DNA of 34,147 bases from an uncultured Pseudomonadota bacterium (GTDB lineage: Bacteria; Pseudomonadota; Gammaproteobacteria; Steroidobacterales; Steroidobacteraceae): NCBI GenBank assembly GCA_903885195.1, contig CAISHQ010000057.1:1-34147 (forward strand). Reading direction: 5' to 3'. Position numbers and translations under genes: made by a program. Within the stretch, counting starts at the first letter, position 1. Every line of letters starts with the position of its first letter. Below, piece after piece: positions 27,338 to 34,147 of this stretch. Below the pieces are notes generated by a model. The model had not been told where the DNA came from and did not search any database. It worked only from the letters and a program-made list of their open reading frames with translations.

Positions 27338-28285
27338 TCACCGTTGCAGCCGATACGTCGGCGTGGCGCTGGCAGCCGCATCGCGACGCAGCCGCGCGCT
27401 GCCAGCCAGCGCCGACTGCAGGCCTTGGGCGCCGCCCGGTAACTGCACTTCGAACAAGGCCGCGTCGGATTCGACGGCGCGCACCCCCACCGCGCGGACC
27501 CCGAGCAGCCCGGCGAGCACACGTTGTACATCGGCGTAATCCTGCAAGGTGGCGACGCCCACCACTCGCAGCGTAGTCGTCTCCACCGCCTGTGCGATCG
27601 CCGCCTGCGCGCCGATCGCCAAGGTGTCCGCGGCACCCTCGATGCCCGCGGTCACCCCGCCGGTGAACACAGCGGGCGCCACGCCATCGAACAAGGTCCA
27701 TTGCCACTCGGCACCATCGGCCTCACCGAGCAGAGCCACGTCGGCCCCGGCACGGCGCGCCGCGGCCAGCGCTGCGCTCGCATCGACCGCCGAGCCGGCG
27801 GTGAGGCCTGCGCTGCTTGCGGACATCAGTCGCAAGGGCAAACCACGCTCGAGCGCCGCGTTCTCGAGCGCGGTGCGCGTCGCTGCGGCATCGGCGCCCG
27901 CAGGCGCCGTGGCGATGACTCCCAGGACCAATGGTCGCTCACGGGCCCACAGGGGCTGCTCGAGCGCGAGCAGACTGCGTTCAATGGCGGCCGCATCGAG
28001 CGTAATGCGAGGCGCACTACTGCCGGTCGCGGGTCGCACGATCTGCACGTAGCGGCGGGCATCACGGACGAGCGGTGCCAGCGCGGGCTCGGTGGCTGCG
28101 GCACGGCGCCCGGTCAAGCGTACGAGCACGATGCGCATGGCCTCGGCAAAACCGGCCTCGCCGGTGGACTGGACGGTAACCTCGCCAATGGCCGCGGGCT
28201 GCGCCGCAGGCACCGATGCGGCGCACAGGAGGAGCGCCACGCCCGCCAACCAGGCGCGGGGGCGACGCCTAAACAGGATGCTCAT
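27338..28285 (-). CDS. Exported DUF2066 family protein
   Basis: The function of DUF2066 proteins is unknown. The 315-residue product has a signal peptide ([20 protein letters not shown]; cleavage probably after VPAA, about residue 28). The family's N-terminal block follows: [19 protein letters not shown], then [10 protein letters not shown] and [25 protein letters not shown]. The remainder is very Ala-rich. The family is consistently found in gammaproteobacteria between purM and hda, as here, which supports the call. The ATG at 28285 is the first codon of a three-gene operon with the PgsA-like gene and hda. Confidence 0.85.
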   Translation of the reverse strand: MSILFRRRPRAWLAGVALLLCAASVPAAQPAAIGEVTVQSTGEAGFAEAMRIVLVRLTGRRAAATEPALAPLVRDARRYVQIVRPATGSSAPRITLDAAAIERSLLALEQPLWARERPLVLGVIATAPAGADAAATRTALENAALERGLPLRLMSASSAGLTAGSAVDASAALAAARRAGADVALLGEADGAEWQWTLFDGVAPAVFTGGVTAGIEGAADTLAIGAQAAIAQAVETTTLRVVGVATLQDYADVQRVLAGLLGVRAVGVRAVESDAALFEVQLPGGAQGLQSALAGSARLRRDAAASATPTYRLQR

Positions 28286-28335
28286 GGGCGAATAGCCTAC
28301 AATACCGCACCGCTATTTCCCCACCCCTCGCGACC
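28286..28335. promoter_or_regulatory. Divergent DUF2066 / purM promoter region
   Basis: Within 50 bases, TACAAT (28298-28303, plus) and TATTGT (28304-28299, minus) are overlapping -10-like elements facing opposite ways. Neither has a recognisable -35. The purM ATG has no Shine-Dalgarno sequence; its upstream bases are C-rich. No match to the enterobacterial PurR operator is seen. Confidence 0.35.
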
Positions 28336-29379
28336 ATGACAGACACACCACCGAAAACCCAAGGGCTGACCTATCGCGACGCCGGTGTGGACATTGACGC
28401 CGGCGATGAGTTGGTCGAGCGGATCAAGCCTCTCGTCAAGCGCGCGAGACGCCCGGAGGTTCTGGCCGGCATCGGCGGATTCGGCGCGCTGGTGGAGCTG
28501 CCGGAAGGTCGCTGGAAGCGCCCCGTACTCGTTTCGGGCACCGATGGCGTGGGTACGAAACTGCGATTGGCGATCGACACGGGTCGGCATGACACCATCG
28601 GCATCGACCTCGTCGGAATGTGCGTCAACGACGTAGCCGTCCAGGGCGCAGAGCCGCTGTTTTTCCTCGACTACTATGCGACGGGCAAACTCGACGTCGA
28701 TGTAGCCGAAAGCGTGATCGCGGGCATCGTCGAGGGTTGTCGACTCGCCGGTTGTGCGCTGGTGGGCGGCGAAACGGCCGAGATGCCGGGCATGTACCAC
28801 GGCGGTGACTACGACCTGGCGGGCTTCTGTGTCGGCGTTGTGGAGAAAGACGCCATCATCGATGGCAGTCGAGTTGGCGTCGGCGATGCTGTGATCGGTC
28901 TCGCCTCCTCCGGTCCGCATTCGAATGGCTACTCCCTGATCCGTCGCTTGCTGACGCTCGGCAACGCAACGGCTGAAACCCAACTCGAAGGACGCTCGCT
29001 GTTTGATCGCTTGCTCGCACCGACGCGCATCTACGTGCCCGCCATGCTGGCGCTGACCAAAGCCATGCCGGTGCACGGCTTTGCCCACATCACAGGCGGC
29101 GGCCTGACCGACAACATCCCACGCGTGCTGCCGGCGCATTGCGGAGTGCGACTGCAGCGTTCGCAGTGGGCCCGCGATCCCGTGTTCGAGTGGCTGCAGC
29201 GCACCGGCAACATCGCCGATGCCGAAATGTATCGCACCTTCAACTGCGGCATCGGCATGGTGGTCATTGTGCCAAGTCACGCAGCCGATGCGGCGCTCGC
29301 GGTGCTGCGCGCACAGGGCGAGACGGCGGCGATCATCGGCGAGGTGTGCGCGGGCAGCGGCGACGTCGTCATCGAGTGA
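28336..29379 (+). CDS. purM: Phosphoribosylformylglycinamidine cyclo-ligase (AIR synthetase)
   Basis: PurM closes the imidazole ring in step five of purine synthesis, using ATP. The 347-residue product matches E. coli PurM (345). Signatures are [19 protein letters not shown] at the N terminus, [48 protein letters not shown] and [32 protein letters not shown] follows. The ATG at 28336 lies about 30 bases after a -10-like element. Its stop overlaps the purN start as GTGA, giving a purM-purN operon as in E. coli. Confidence 0.97.
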   Translation: MTDTPPKTQGLTYRDAGVDIDAGDELVERIKPLVKRARRPEVLAGIGGFGALVELPEGRWKRPVLVSGTDGVGTKLRLAIDTGRHDTIGIDLVGMCVNDVAVQGAEPLFFLDYYATGKLDVDVAESVIAGIVEGCRLAGCALVGGETAEMPGMYHGGDYDLAGFCVGVVEKDAIIDGSRVGVGDAVIGLASSGPHSNGYSLIRRLLTLGNATAETQLEGRSLFDRLLAPTRIYVPAMLALTKAMPVHGFAHITGGGLTDNIPRVLPAHCGVRLQRSQWARDPVFEWLQRTGNIADAEMYRTFNCGIGMVVIVPSHAADAALAVLRAQGETAAIIGEVCAGSGDVVIE

Positions 29380-30041
29380 GCAACGCCCGACCACCCCGAC
29401 GGATTGCAGTGCTGATCTCCGGCACCGGCAGCAACATGCTGGCGCTGCTCGACTCCTGTGCACGCGGTGACATCGAGGGTGAGGTGGTTACGGTGCTCTC
29501 CGACCAACCGGAGGCCGCGGGCCTGGCCAAGGCAACCGCCCGCGGCATTGCCGTACAAGCACTGCCCTTTGAGCCCGATGAATCACGGCACGACCACGAT
29601 CGTCGCTTGCGACGCGCCATCGAGGACAGCGGCGCTGAGCTCGTGGTGCTCGCAGGGTACATGCGCATACTCGATGAGCAGTTCGTGCAGCACTTTGCCG
29701 ATCGTATGCTCAACATCCACCCCTCGTTGCTGCCGCGGCACAAGGGCCTGCACACCCACCGGCGTGTGCTGGAAGCCGGCGACCCGATACATGGGGCGAG
29801 CGTGCACTACGTGACCCCGGAGCTCGACGGTGGACCCTGCGTGCTGCAGGGATGCGTGGCCGTGCGCCCAGACGATGACGCCGAGTCGCTGCGCCTTGCA
29901 GTGCATCGAATCGAGCACGTGATTTACCCTAGGGTGGTCGGCTGGGTCACAGCGGGTCGGCTGAAGCTCGTCGAAGGCCTGCCGACTCTCGATGGCGCGC
30001 TGTTGCAGCAACCGATCAGAGAGGAGTTTTCACGCTCATGA
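29376..30041 (+). CDS. purN: Phosphoribosylglycinamide formyltransferase
   Basis: PurN transfers the formyl group of 10-formyltetrahydrofolate to GAR, step three of purine synthesis. The 221-residue product opens with [19 protein letters not shown]. It has the catalytic triad Asn113, His115 and Asp151 in [18 protein letters not shown] and [13 protein letters not shown], offset by seven from E. coli. The start is GTG at 29376, overlapping the purM stop; the frame is open to 29139 but that part lies inside purM. The stop overlaps the DUF3108 gene (ATGA). Confidence 0.96.
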   Translation: MSNARPPRRIAVLISGTGSNMLALLDSCARGDIEGEVVTVLSDQPEAAGLAKATARGIAVQALPFEPDESRHDHDRRLRRAIEDSGAELVVLAGYMRILDEQFVQHFADRMLNIHPSLLPRHKGLHTHRRVLEAGDPIHGASVHYVTPELDGGPCVLQGCVAVRPDDDAESLRLAVHRIEHVIYPRVVGWVTAGRLKLVEGLPTLDGALLQQPIREEFSRS

Positions 30042-30778
30042 GACCTCGCCGGACACCGCGCCTCGTCACCCTCGGTAGCGCGCTGCTCGCCCTGTCCTCA
30101 TGCCTGGCCGCGATGAACACGCTTGCCGCGACGCCCCCACTCGAACCCTTCCAGGCGAGTTTCGAAGTGGTGTTTCGCGGCATGAATGCCGGCATGAGCA
30201 GCCTCGAACTCACTCGCGACAACGGCAATCGTTGGCGTTACGTGTCACGCAACGAGGCACGCGGTCTCTTCAAGCTCGCACTGCCCGGGGAAATTCGACA
30301 GACCAGCGTATTCGTGCTGGAGGACGACAAGCCGCGCCCGTTGCGTTATGCCGCTGACGATGGCACCAAGGCGACTGGCAAGGACATCGCTCTCGAGTTC
30401 GACTGGACGGCTGGCCGAGTTCGCGGCACCGCAGAGCGCAAGCCCGTCGACCTGCCGCTGCAAGCGGGTCTGCAGGATGGCATGTCGGTGCAGATCGCTT
30501 TGCTCCGCGCCCTGGCGGCGGGCGAACGCCCGAGCGGCTTTCGCCTCATCGACAAGGACGAGATCAAGGAATACCTCTACGTCGATGAGGGTCGAGCCAC
30601 GCTACGCACTGTGGCCGGAGAACTGGACACCGTTGTCTGGTCGAGCCGACGACCGAATTCGGACAGGGTGACGCGTGTTTGGTACGCGCCCTCACTCGGC
30701 TTCCTGCCGGTGCAGGCGGAACGCAAGCGTGGCGATCGACTGGAGTGGTCGATGCGCTTGAAGAGCTACCGCCGCTAG
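30038..30778 (+). CDS. Exported DUF3108 family protein
   Basis: The function of DUF3108 is unknown; members are envelope proteins commonly encoded after purN in gammaproteobacteria. The 246-residue product has a signal sequence with two possible fates. LSSC at 19-22 fits a lipobox (Cys22), while TLAA at about 28-31 would suit signal peptidase I. The mature part is rich in beta strands: [58 protein letters not shown] and [19 protein letters not shown]. These are typical of the family. Its stop shares the palindrome CTAG with the stop of convergent dcd. Confidence 0.86.
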   Translation: MRPRRTPRLVTLGSALLALSSCLAAMNTLAATPPLEPFQASFEVVFRGMNAGMSSLELTRDNGNRWRYVSRNEARGLFKLALPGEIRQTSVFVLEDDKPRPLRYAADDGTKATGKDIALEFDWTAGRVRGTAERKPVDLPLQAGLQDGMSVQIALLRALAAGERPSGFRLIDKDEIKEYLYVDEGRATLRTVAGELDTVVWSSRRPNSDRVTRVWYAPSLGFLPVQAERKRGDRLEWSMRLKSYRR

Positions 30779-31341
30779 GTACGCGGCAACGTCACACCCG
30801 TCTGCCCCTGGTACTTGCCGCCACGATCGCGGTAAGAGGTGGAGCACACCTCATCGCTCTCGAAGAACAGCATCTGCGCCACACCCTCGTTGGCGTAGAT
30901 CTTGGCGGGCAGCGGCGTGGTGTTGGAGAACTCCAGCGTCACGTGCCCTTCCCACTCGGGCTCGAGGGGCGTGACATTAACGATGATTCCGCAACGGGCA
31001 TAGGTCGACTTGCCAAGACACACCGTCAGCACGCTGCGCGGGATACGGAAAAACTCGACGGTGCGAGCGAGCGCAAACGAATTCGGCGGAATGATGCACA
31101 CATCCGAATCGACGTCGACGAAACTCTTTTCGTCGAAGGCTTTCGGATCGACGATGGTCGAGTTGATGTTGGTGAAGATCTTGAACTCGCGCGCGCAGCG
31201 CACGTCGTAGCCGTAACTTGAAGTGCCGTACGAGATGATCCTGTGCCCGTCGACGGTACGAACCTGCCCGGGTTCGAAGGGCTCGATCATGCCGTGCGAT
31301 GCAGCCATGCGACGGATCCAGTGATCGGATTTGATGCTCAT
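30775..31341 (-). CDS. dcd: dCTP deaminase
   Basis: Dcd converts dCTP to dUTP, the main route to dUMP and thymidylate in most proteobacteria. The 188-residue product matches the family (193 in E. coli). [20 protein letters not shown] forms part of the N-terminal core. GKSTYARCG carries the conserved Ser112 and Arg116, and [10 protein letters not shown] carries the catalytic Glu137. [12 protein letters not shown] and the nucleotide-lid tail [14 protein letters not shown] complete it. It is coupled to mrp by an ATGA overlap. Its TAG stop overlaps the TAG of the DUF3108 gene on the other strand. Confidence 0.97.
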   Translation of the reverse strand: MSIKSDHWIRRMAASHGMIEPFEPGQVRTVDGHRIISYGTSSYGYDVRCAREFKIFTNINSTIVDPKAFDEKSFVDVDSDVCIIPPNSFALARTVEFFRIPRSVLTVCLGKSTYARCGIIVNVTPLEPEWEGHVTLEFSNTTPLPAKIYANEGVAQMLFFESDEVCSTSYRDRGGKYQGQTGVTLPRT

Positions 31342-32435
31342 GTGTCCTCGACGATGATTTTCGGAAAGGCGCCGCTACGATCGCGGGAGCGGCGCGCCAA
31401 CTCGCCCGCCGTGCGACGCGCCAGCGCCAGAAAAGCCTCGGCGCGAGGGCTCGAGGGCGCAGCGACCACACTCGGTCGACCGCCATCGGCCTCCTCGCGC
31501 ACGCGCGCATCGAGCGGCAATGAACCGAGCAACTGCACGTCGTACTGCGCCGCCATCCGCTCACCCCCACCCGCACCGAAGACGTGCTCGGCGTGTCCGC
31601 AGTTCGTGCAGACGTGGACCGCCATGTTCTCGATGATCCCGAGGACGGGCACATTCACTTTCTCGAACATGCGCAATCCCTTGCGTGCATCGGCAAGCGA
31701 AATATCCTGCGGCGTGGTGACGATCACCGCGCCCGAGACCGGCACTCGCTGCGACAGCGTCAGCTGGATGTCGCCCGTGCCTGGGGGCATGTCGACGACG
31801 AGGTAATCGAGTTCGCCCCATTCGGTGTCGGCCAGCAACTGGTTGAGCGCCGAGGTGACCATGGGGCCGCGCCACACCATCGGCTGCTCGACATCGACGA
31901 GAAACCCGATCGACATGGCGACAACGCCATGCGCGCGCAACGGCTCAATGCGCTTGCCATCGCGCGAACTCGGCCGTTGGCCCTGCAAACCCAGCATGAT
32001 CGGCTGCGAGGGGCCGTAGATATCGGCATCGAGCAAACCGACTCGTGCGCCCTGCGCCGCCCAAGCGAGCGCAAGATTCGCCGCCACGGTCGACTTGCCG
32101 ACGCCGCCTTTGCCTGAGGCGACGGCTACCACGTTTTTGATGCCAGGCAGCGGCGTGAGACCCCGCTGGACGGCATGCGAGGTGATGTTGGCTTGCAGCG
32201 TAACGACGACCGGCTCTGTCATCCCGTGAGCGGCGAGGTGCTGCTGTAGCGCCGCTTGCAGCGAGGCGGCATAGCCCTCGACGGGCAGGCCAAGCGCGAG
32301 CGTGACACGCCAGCCCTGGCCATGACGCTCGAGGCTCCGAATCGCCTTTGCCTCGGCCAGCGACTGACGCAAATTGGGTTCGACGAACTGGCCGATCGCG
32401 GCCTGCAGGGCGGTCGTGTCGTGTGTCTCCGGCAT
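31338..32435 (-). CDS. mrp: Iron-sulfur cluster carrier protein Mrp/ApbC
   Basis: Mrp/ApbC is a cytosolic P-loop ATPase that carries [4Fe-4S] clusters to target proteins. The 365-residue product has an N-terminal DUF59/MIP18-like domain (about 1-80) and a deviant Walker A with signature Lys, SGKGGVGKS (107-115). [25 protein letters not shown] and the cluster-binding CxxC at Cys276 and Cys279 (CTNCG) follow. The gene diverges from metG, as in many gammaproteobacteria, and is followed by dcd. TAGAAT ends six bases before its ATG (see regulatory entry), so the mRNA may be leaderless. Confidence 0.96.
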   Translation of the reverse strand: MPETHDTTALQAAIGQFVEPNLRQSLAEAKAIRSLERHGQGWRVTLALGLPVEGYAASLQAALQQHLAAHGMTEPVVVTLQANITSHAVQRGLTPLPGIKNVVAVASGKGGVGKSTVAANLALAWAAQGARVGLLDADIYGPSQPIMLGLQGQRPSSRDGKRIEPLRAHGVVAMSIGFLVDVEQPMVWRGPMVTSALNQLLADTEWGELDYLVVDMPPGTGDIQLTLSQRVPVSGAVIVTTPQDISLADARKGLRMFEKVNVPVLGIIENMAVHVCTNCGHAEHVFGAGGGERMAAQYDVQLLGSLPLDARVREEADGGRPSVVAAPSSPRAEAFLALARRTAGELARRSRDRSGAFPKIIVEDT

Positions 32436-32441
32436 TCGTCA

Positions 32442-32447
32442 ATTCTA
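32442..32447 (-). promoter_or_regulatory. Candidate -10 element of mrp, likely leaderless
   Basis: TAGAAT reads 32447 to 32442 on the minus strand, and the mrp ATG begins six bases later. A transcript from this element would start at about the A of the ATG. No -35 consensus was found at 16-18 bases, so the call rests on one hexamer and its position. Confidence 0.4.
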
Positions 32448-32478
32448 GCCGGTACGCGCCGGGATCGCGTATCGCTTG

Positions 32479-32487
32479 TGCGATAAT
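32479..32487 (+). promoter_or_regulatory. Candidate extended -10 promoter of metG, likely leaderless
   Basis: TGCGATAAT is an extended -10 element (TGn followed by GATAAT, 32482-32487). The metG ATG begins six bases after it, so the mRNA would begin at or next to the start codon. The bases upstream of the ATG contain no Shine-Dalgarno sequence. No -35 is recognisable, as is usual for extended -10 promoters. Confidence 0.5.
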
Positions 32488-32493
32488 TGCGCG

Positions 32494-34147
32494 ATGGCAC
32501 GCCAGATCCTCGTTACCAGCGCCCTGCCCTACGCCAACGGCCCCCTGCACCTCGGACACATCATCGAGGCGGTGCAGACCGACGTCTGGGTACGTTTTCA
32601 GAAAATGCAGGGCAACGACTGCCTCTACGTCTGCGCCGAAGACACCCACGGCACGCCCATCATGATCAAGGCGCAGACCGAAGGCGTCACGCCGGAGGCG
32701 CTGATCGCGCGCGTGGCCGAGGAGCACCGAGCCGACTACCGCGACTTCCTCATCGGTCACGACCACTTCCACTCGACCCACAGCGACGAGAATCGGCATT
32801 TCACCGACCTGATGTTCGAGCGACTGAACTCCGCCGGACACATCACGCGTCGCAGCGTCCGCCAGGCCTACGACGAGACGGCGGGGATGTTCCTGCCCGA
32901 CCGTTACGTGCGCGGCACGTGCCCGACCTGCAGAACGCCGGACCAGTACGGCGACAGTTGCGAGGCCTGCGGCGCCACGTACACGCCGGCCGATCTGCTC
33001 GAGCCCAAGTCCACGATCTCGGGTACCCCGCCGGTGTGGCGCGAATCCGAGCATCTTTTCTTTGCCCTCGGACATTTCGACGCCATGCTGCGCGAGTGGG
33101 TGACGAGCGGTTCGCTGCAACCGGCTGTGCGCGCCAAGCTTGATGAGTGGTTCGCAGCCGGACTGCAGGACTGGGACATCTCGCGCGATGCGCCGTATTT
33201 CGGGTTCGGCATCCCGGGTCATCCGGGCAAGTATTTCTACGTCTGGTTCGATGCGCCAATCGGCTATCTCGGCAGCTTCAAGGCGCTCTGCGCCCGACGC
33301 GGACTCGACATGGACCACTACCTGAAGTCGGACTCACCGACTGAGTTGCACCACTTCATCGGCAAGGACATCAGCTACTTCCACACGCTGTTCTGGCCGG
33401 CCGTGCTGCATGGGTCGGGGTTCCGCCGCCCGACCGCTGTACACGTACACGGGTTTCTGACCATCAACGGCCAGAAGATGTCGAAGTCGAGGGGCACGTT
33501 CATCACCGCGCGCCGCTACCTCGAGCATCTGCCCGCTGAGCCACTGCGCTACTACTTTGCCGCCAAACTCGGCGCCGGCGTCGACGACATCGATCTGTCG
33601 CTCGAGGATTTCACGGCCCGCGTCAACTCTGATCTCGTCGGCAAGCTCGTCAACATCGCTAGTCGCTGCGCAGGCTTCGTCGCCCGCTCGGGCGGTCGCC
33701 TCGCGACTGACCTACCCGAACCTGAGCTGCATGCGGAGTTTGCCGCTGCGGCGCCGCGGATCGCCGCGCTCTACGAAGCGCGCGATTACTCCCAGGCGAT
33801 GCGCGAGATCATGCTGTTGGCCGATCGTGCGAACCAGTACGTTGATGCCCGCAAGCCTTGGGCGCTCGCGCGCGATCCGCAGCAAGCGCAGGCAGCGCTG
33901 GCCGTGGCGACACAAGGGATCAACCTGTTCCGCGTGCTGATGTTGTATCTGGCGCCCGTGTTGCCGCAGATGGCCTGCAAGGCCGCGGCGTTCCTCGGCA
34001 CACCGCTCGCGCGTTGGAGCGAGGCCGACACGCCTCTGCTCGGCACTGAGTTGGCCGCCTACGAGCCGCTCGCCACTCGGCTTGAGCCCAAGGCCGTTGC
34101 TGCGCTTGTGGCACAGCCCGACACGACCGCTGCGACGGCGCCCGCCA
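32494..34147 (+). CDS. metG: Methionine--tRNA ligase (partial, C terminus beyond window)
   Basis: MetG charges initiator and elongator tRNA-Met. The first 551 residues are visible and the frame is open through the right edge. [20 protein letters not shown] carries the class I HLGH signature. The zinc knuckle is CPTC then CEACG, with C-x2-C-x9-C-x2-C spacing. [30 protein letters not shown] and the catalytic KMSKS at 328-332 follow, then the helical anticodon domain (about 390-530, with [11 protein letters not shown]). The type with a single zinc site and HLGH is the E. coli-like MetG1. Whether it has the C-terminal tRNA-binding dimerisation domain cannot be seen. It diverges from mrp. Confidence 0.97.
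   Translation, partial: MARQILVTSALPYANGPLHLGHIIEAVQTDVWVRFQKMQGNDCLYVCAEDTHGTPIMIKAQTEGVTPEALIARVAEEHRADYRDFLIGHDHFHSTHSDENRHFTDLMFERLNSAGHITRRSVRQAYDETAGMFLPDRYVRGTCPTCRTPDQYGDSCEACGATYTPADLLEPKSTISGTPPVWRESEHLFFALGHFDAMLREWVTSGSLQPAVRAKLDEWFAAGLQDWDISRDAPYFGFGIPGHPGKYFYVWFDAPIGYLGSFKALCARRGLDMDHYLKSDSPTELHHFIGKDISYFHTLFWPAVLHGSGFRRPTAVHVHGFLTINGQKMSKSRGTFITARRYLEHLPAEPLRYYFAAKLGAGVDDIDLSLEDFTARVNSDLVGKLVNIASRCAGFVARSGGRLATDLPEPELHAEFAAAAPRIAALYEARDYSQAMREIMLLADRANQYVDARKPWALARDPQQAQAALAVATQGINLFRVLMLYLAPVLPQMACKAAAFLGTPLARWSEADTPLLGTELAAYEPLATRLEPKAVAALVAQPDTTAATAPA

Noticed and set aside
28297-29463. Minus-strand open frame of 388 codons
   Set aside because: Antisense to purM and without recognisable domains.
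31945-33318. Minus-strand open frame of 457 codons extending from mrp into metG
   Set aside because: It is a shadow of metG in its antisense frame, joined to an alternative frame of mrp. MetG is intact on the plus strand.

Overview
The window is a gene-dense stretch of a GC-rich gammaproteobacterial chromosome, with genes on both strands and intergenic gaps that are almost all under 150 bases. Gene orders such as lptF-lptG with divergent pepA and valS, hda/CDP-alcohol transferase/DUF2066/purM/purN/DUF3108, and dcd-mrp diverging from metG are those of gammaproteobacteria. The protein sequences, the Tad locus, the S46 peptidase and DUF1838 suggest a Xanthomonadales/Steroidobacterales/Nevskiales-like lineage. 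That placement is inference. No rRNA, tRNA, insertion sequence, prophage, CRISPR array or integration site is visible.

Region 1 (1-6270, minus strand) is the 5' part of a Tad (tight adherence, type IVc pilus) operon. In transcription order it encodes a Flp-like pilin, a TadG-like protein, a TadE-like protein, an unrecognised exported protein, a 67-residue TadE/Flp-like pseudopilin, CpaB/RcpC, the secretin CpaC/RcpA, and an FHA-CpaF ATPase cut by the left edge. Most junctions are ATGA-type overlaps. Four products carry a Gly|Gln class III prepilin cleavage site, and three of these have the Glu+5. This is the most distinctive part of the window.

Region 2 (6316-9578) holds a plus-strand, secreted S46 dipeptidyl-peptidase of the DPP7 specificity type, facing a Tat-exported DUF1838 protein. 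A 10-bp hairpin lies between them.

Region 3 (9647-18239) has the minus-strand operon lptF-lptG-VOC protein-cytochrome b561, possibly extending into DUF1838. Diverging from it is plus-strand pepA-valS-mtfA-like. The holC gene that normally lies between pepA and valS is absent.

Region 4 (18255-23679, minus) is a tightly packed operon: pssA, family-4 uracil-DNA glycosylase, rimI, prfC, an MFS/UMF1 transporter and a PlsC-type acyltransferase. The pssA promoter appears to give a leaderless mRNA.

Region 5 (23769-28285) has plus-strand proS-wrbA converging on a minus-strand operon of a DUF2066 protein, a PgsA-like transferase and hda. The wrbA and hda 3' ends overlap by 41 bases.

Region 6 (28336-34147) has plus-strand purM-purN-DUF3108, converging on minus-strand mrp-dcd, with metG diverging from mrp and running off the right edge.

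Outside the Tad locus the content is mainly housekeeping: three aminoacyl-tRNA synthetases (Val, Pro, Met), release factor 3, phospholipid and purine synthesis, LPS export, Fe-S carrier, dUMP supply, uracil repair and control of DnaA.
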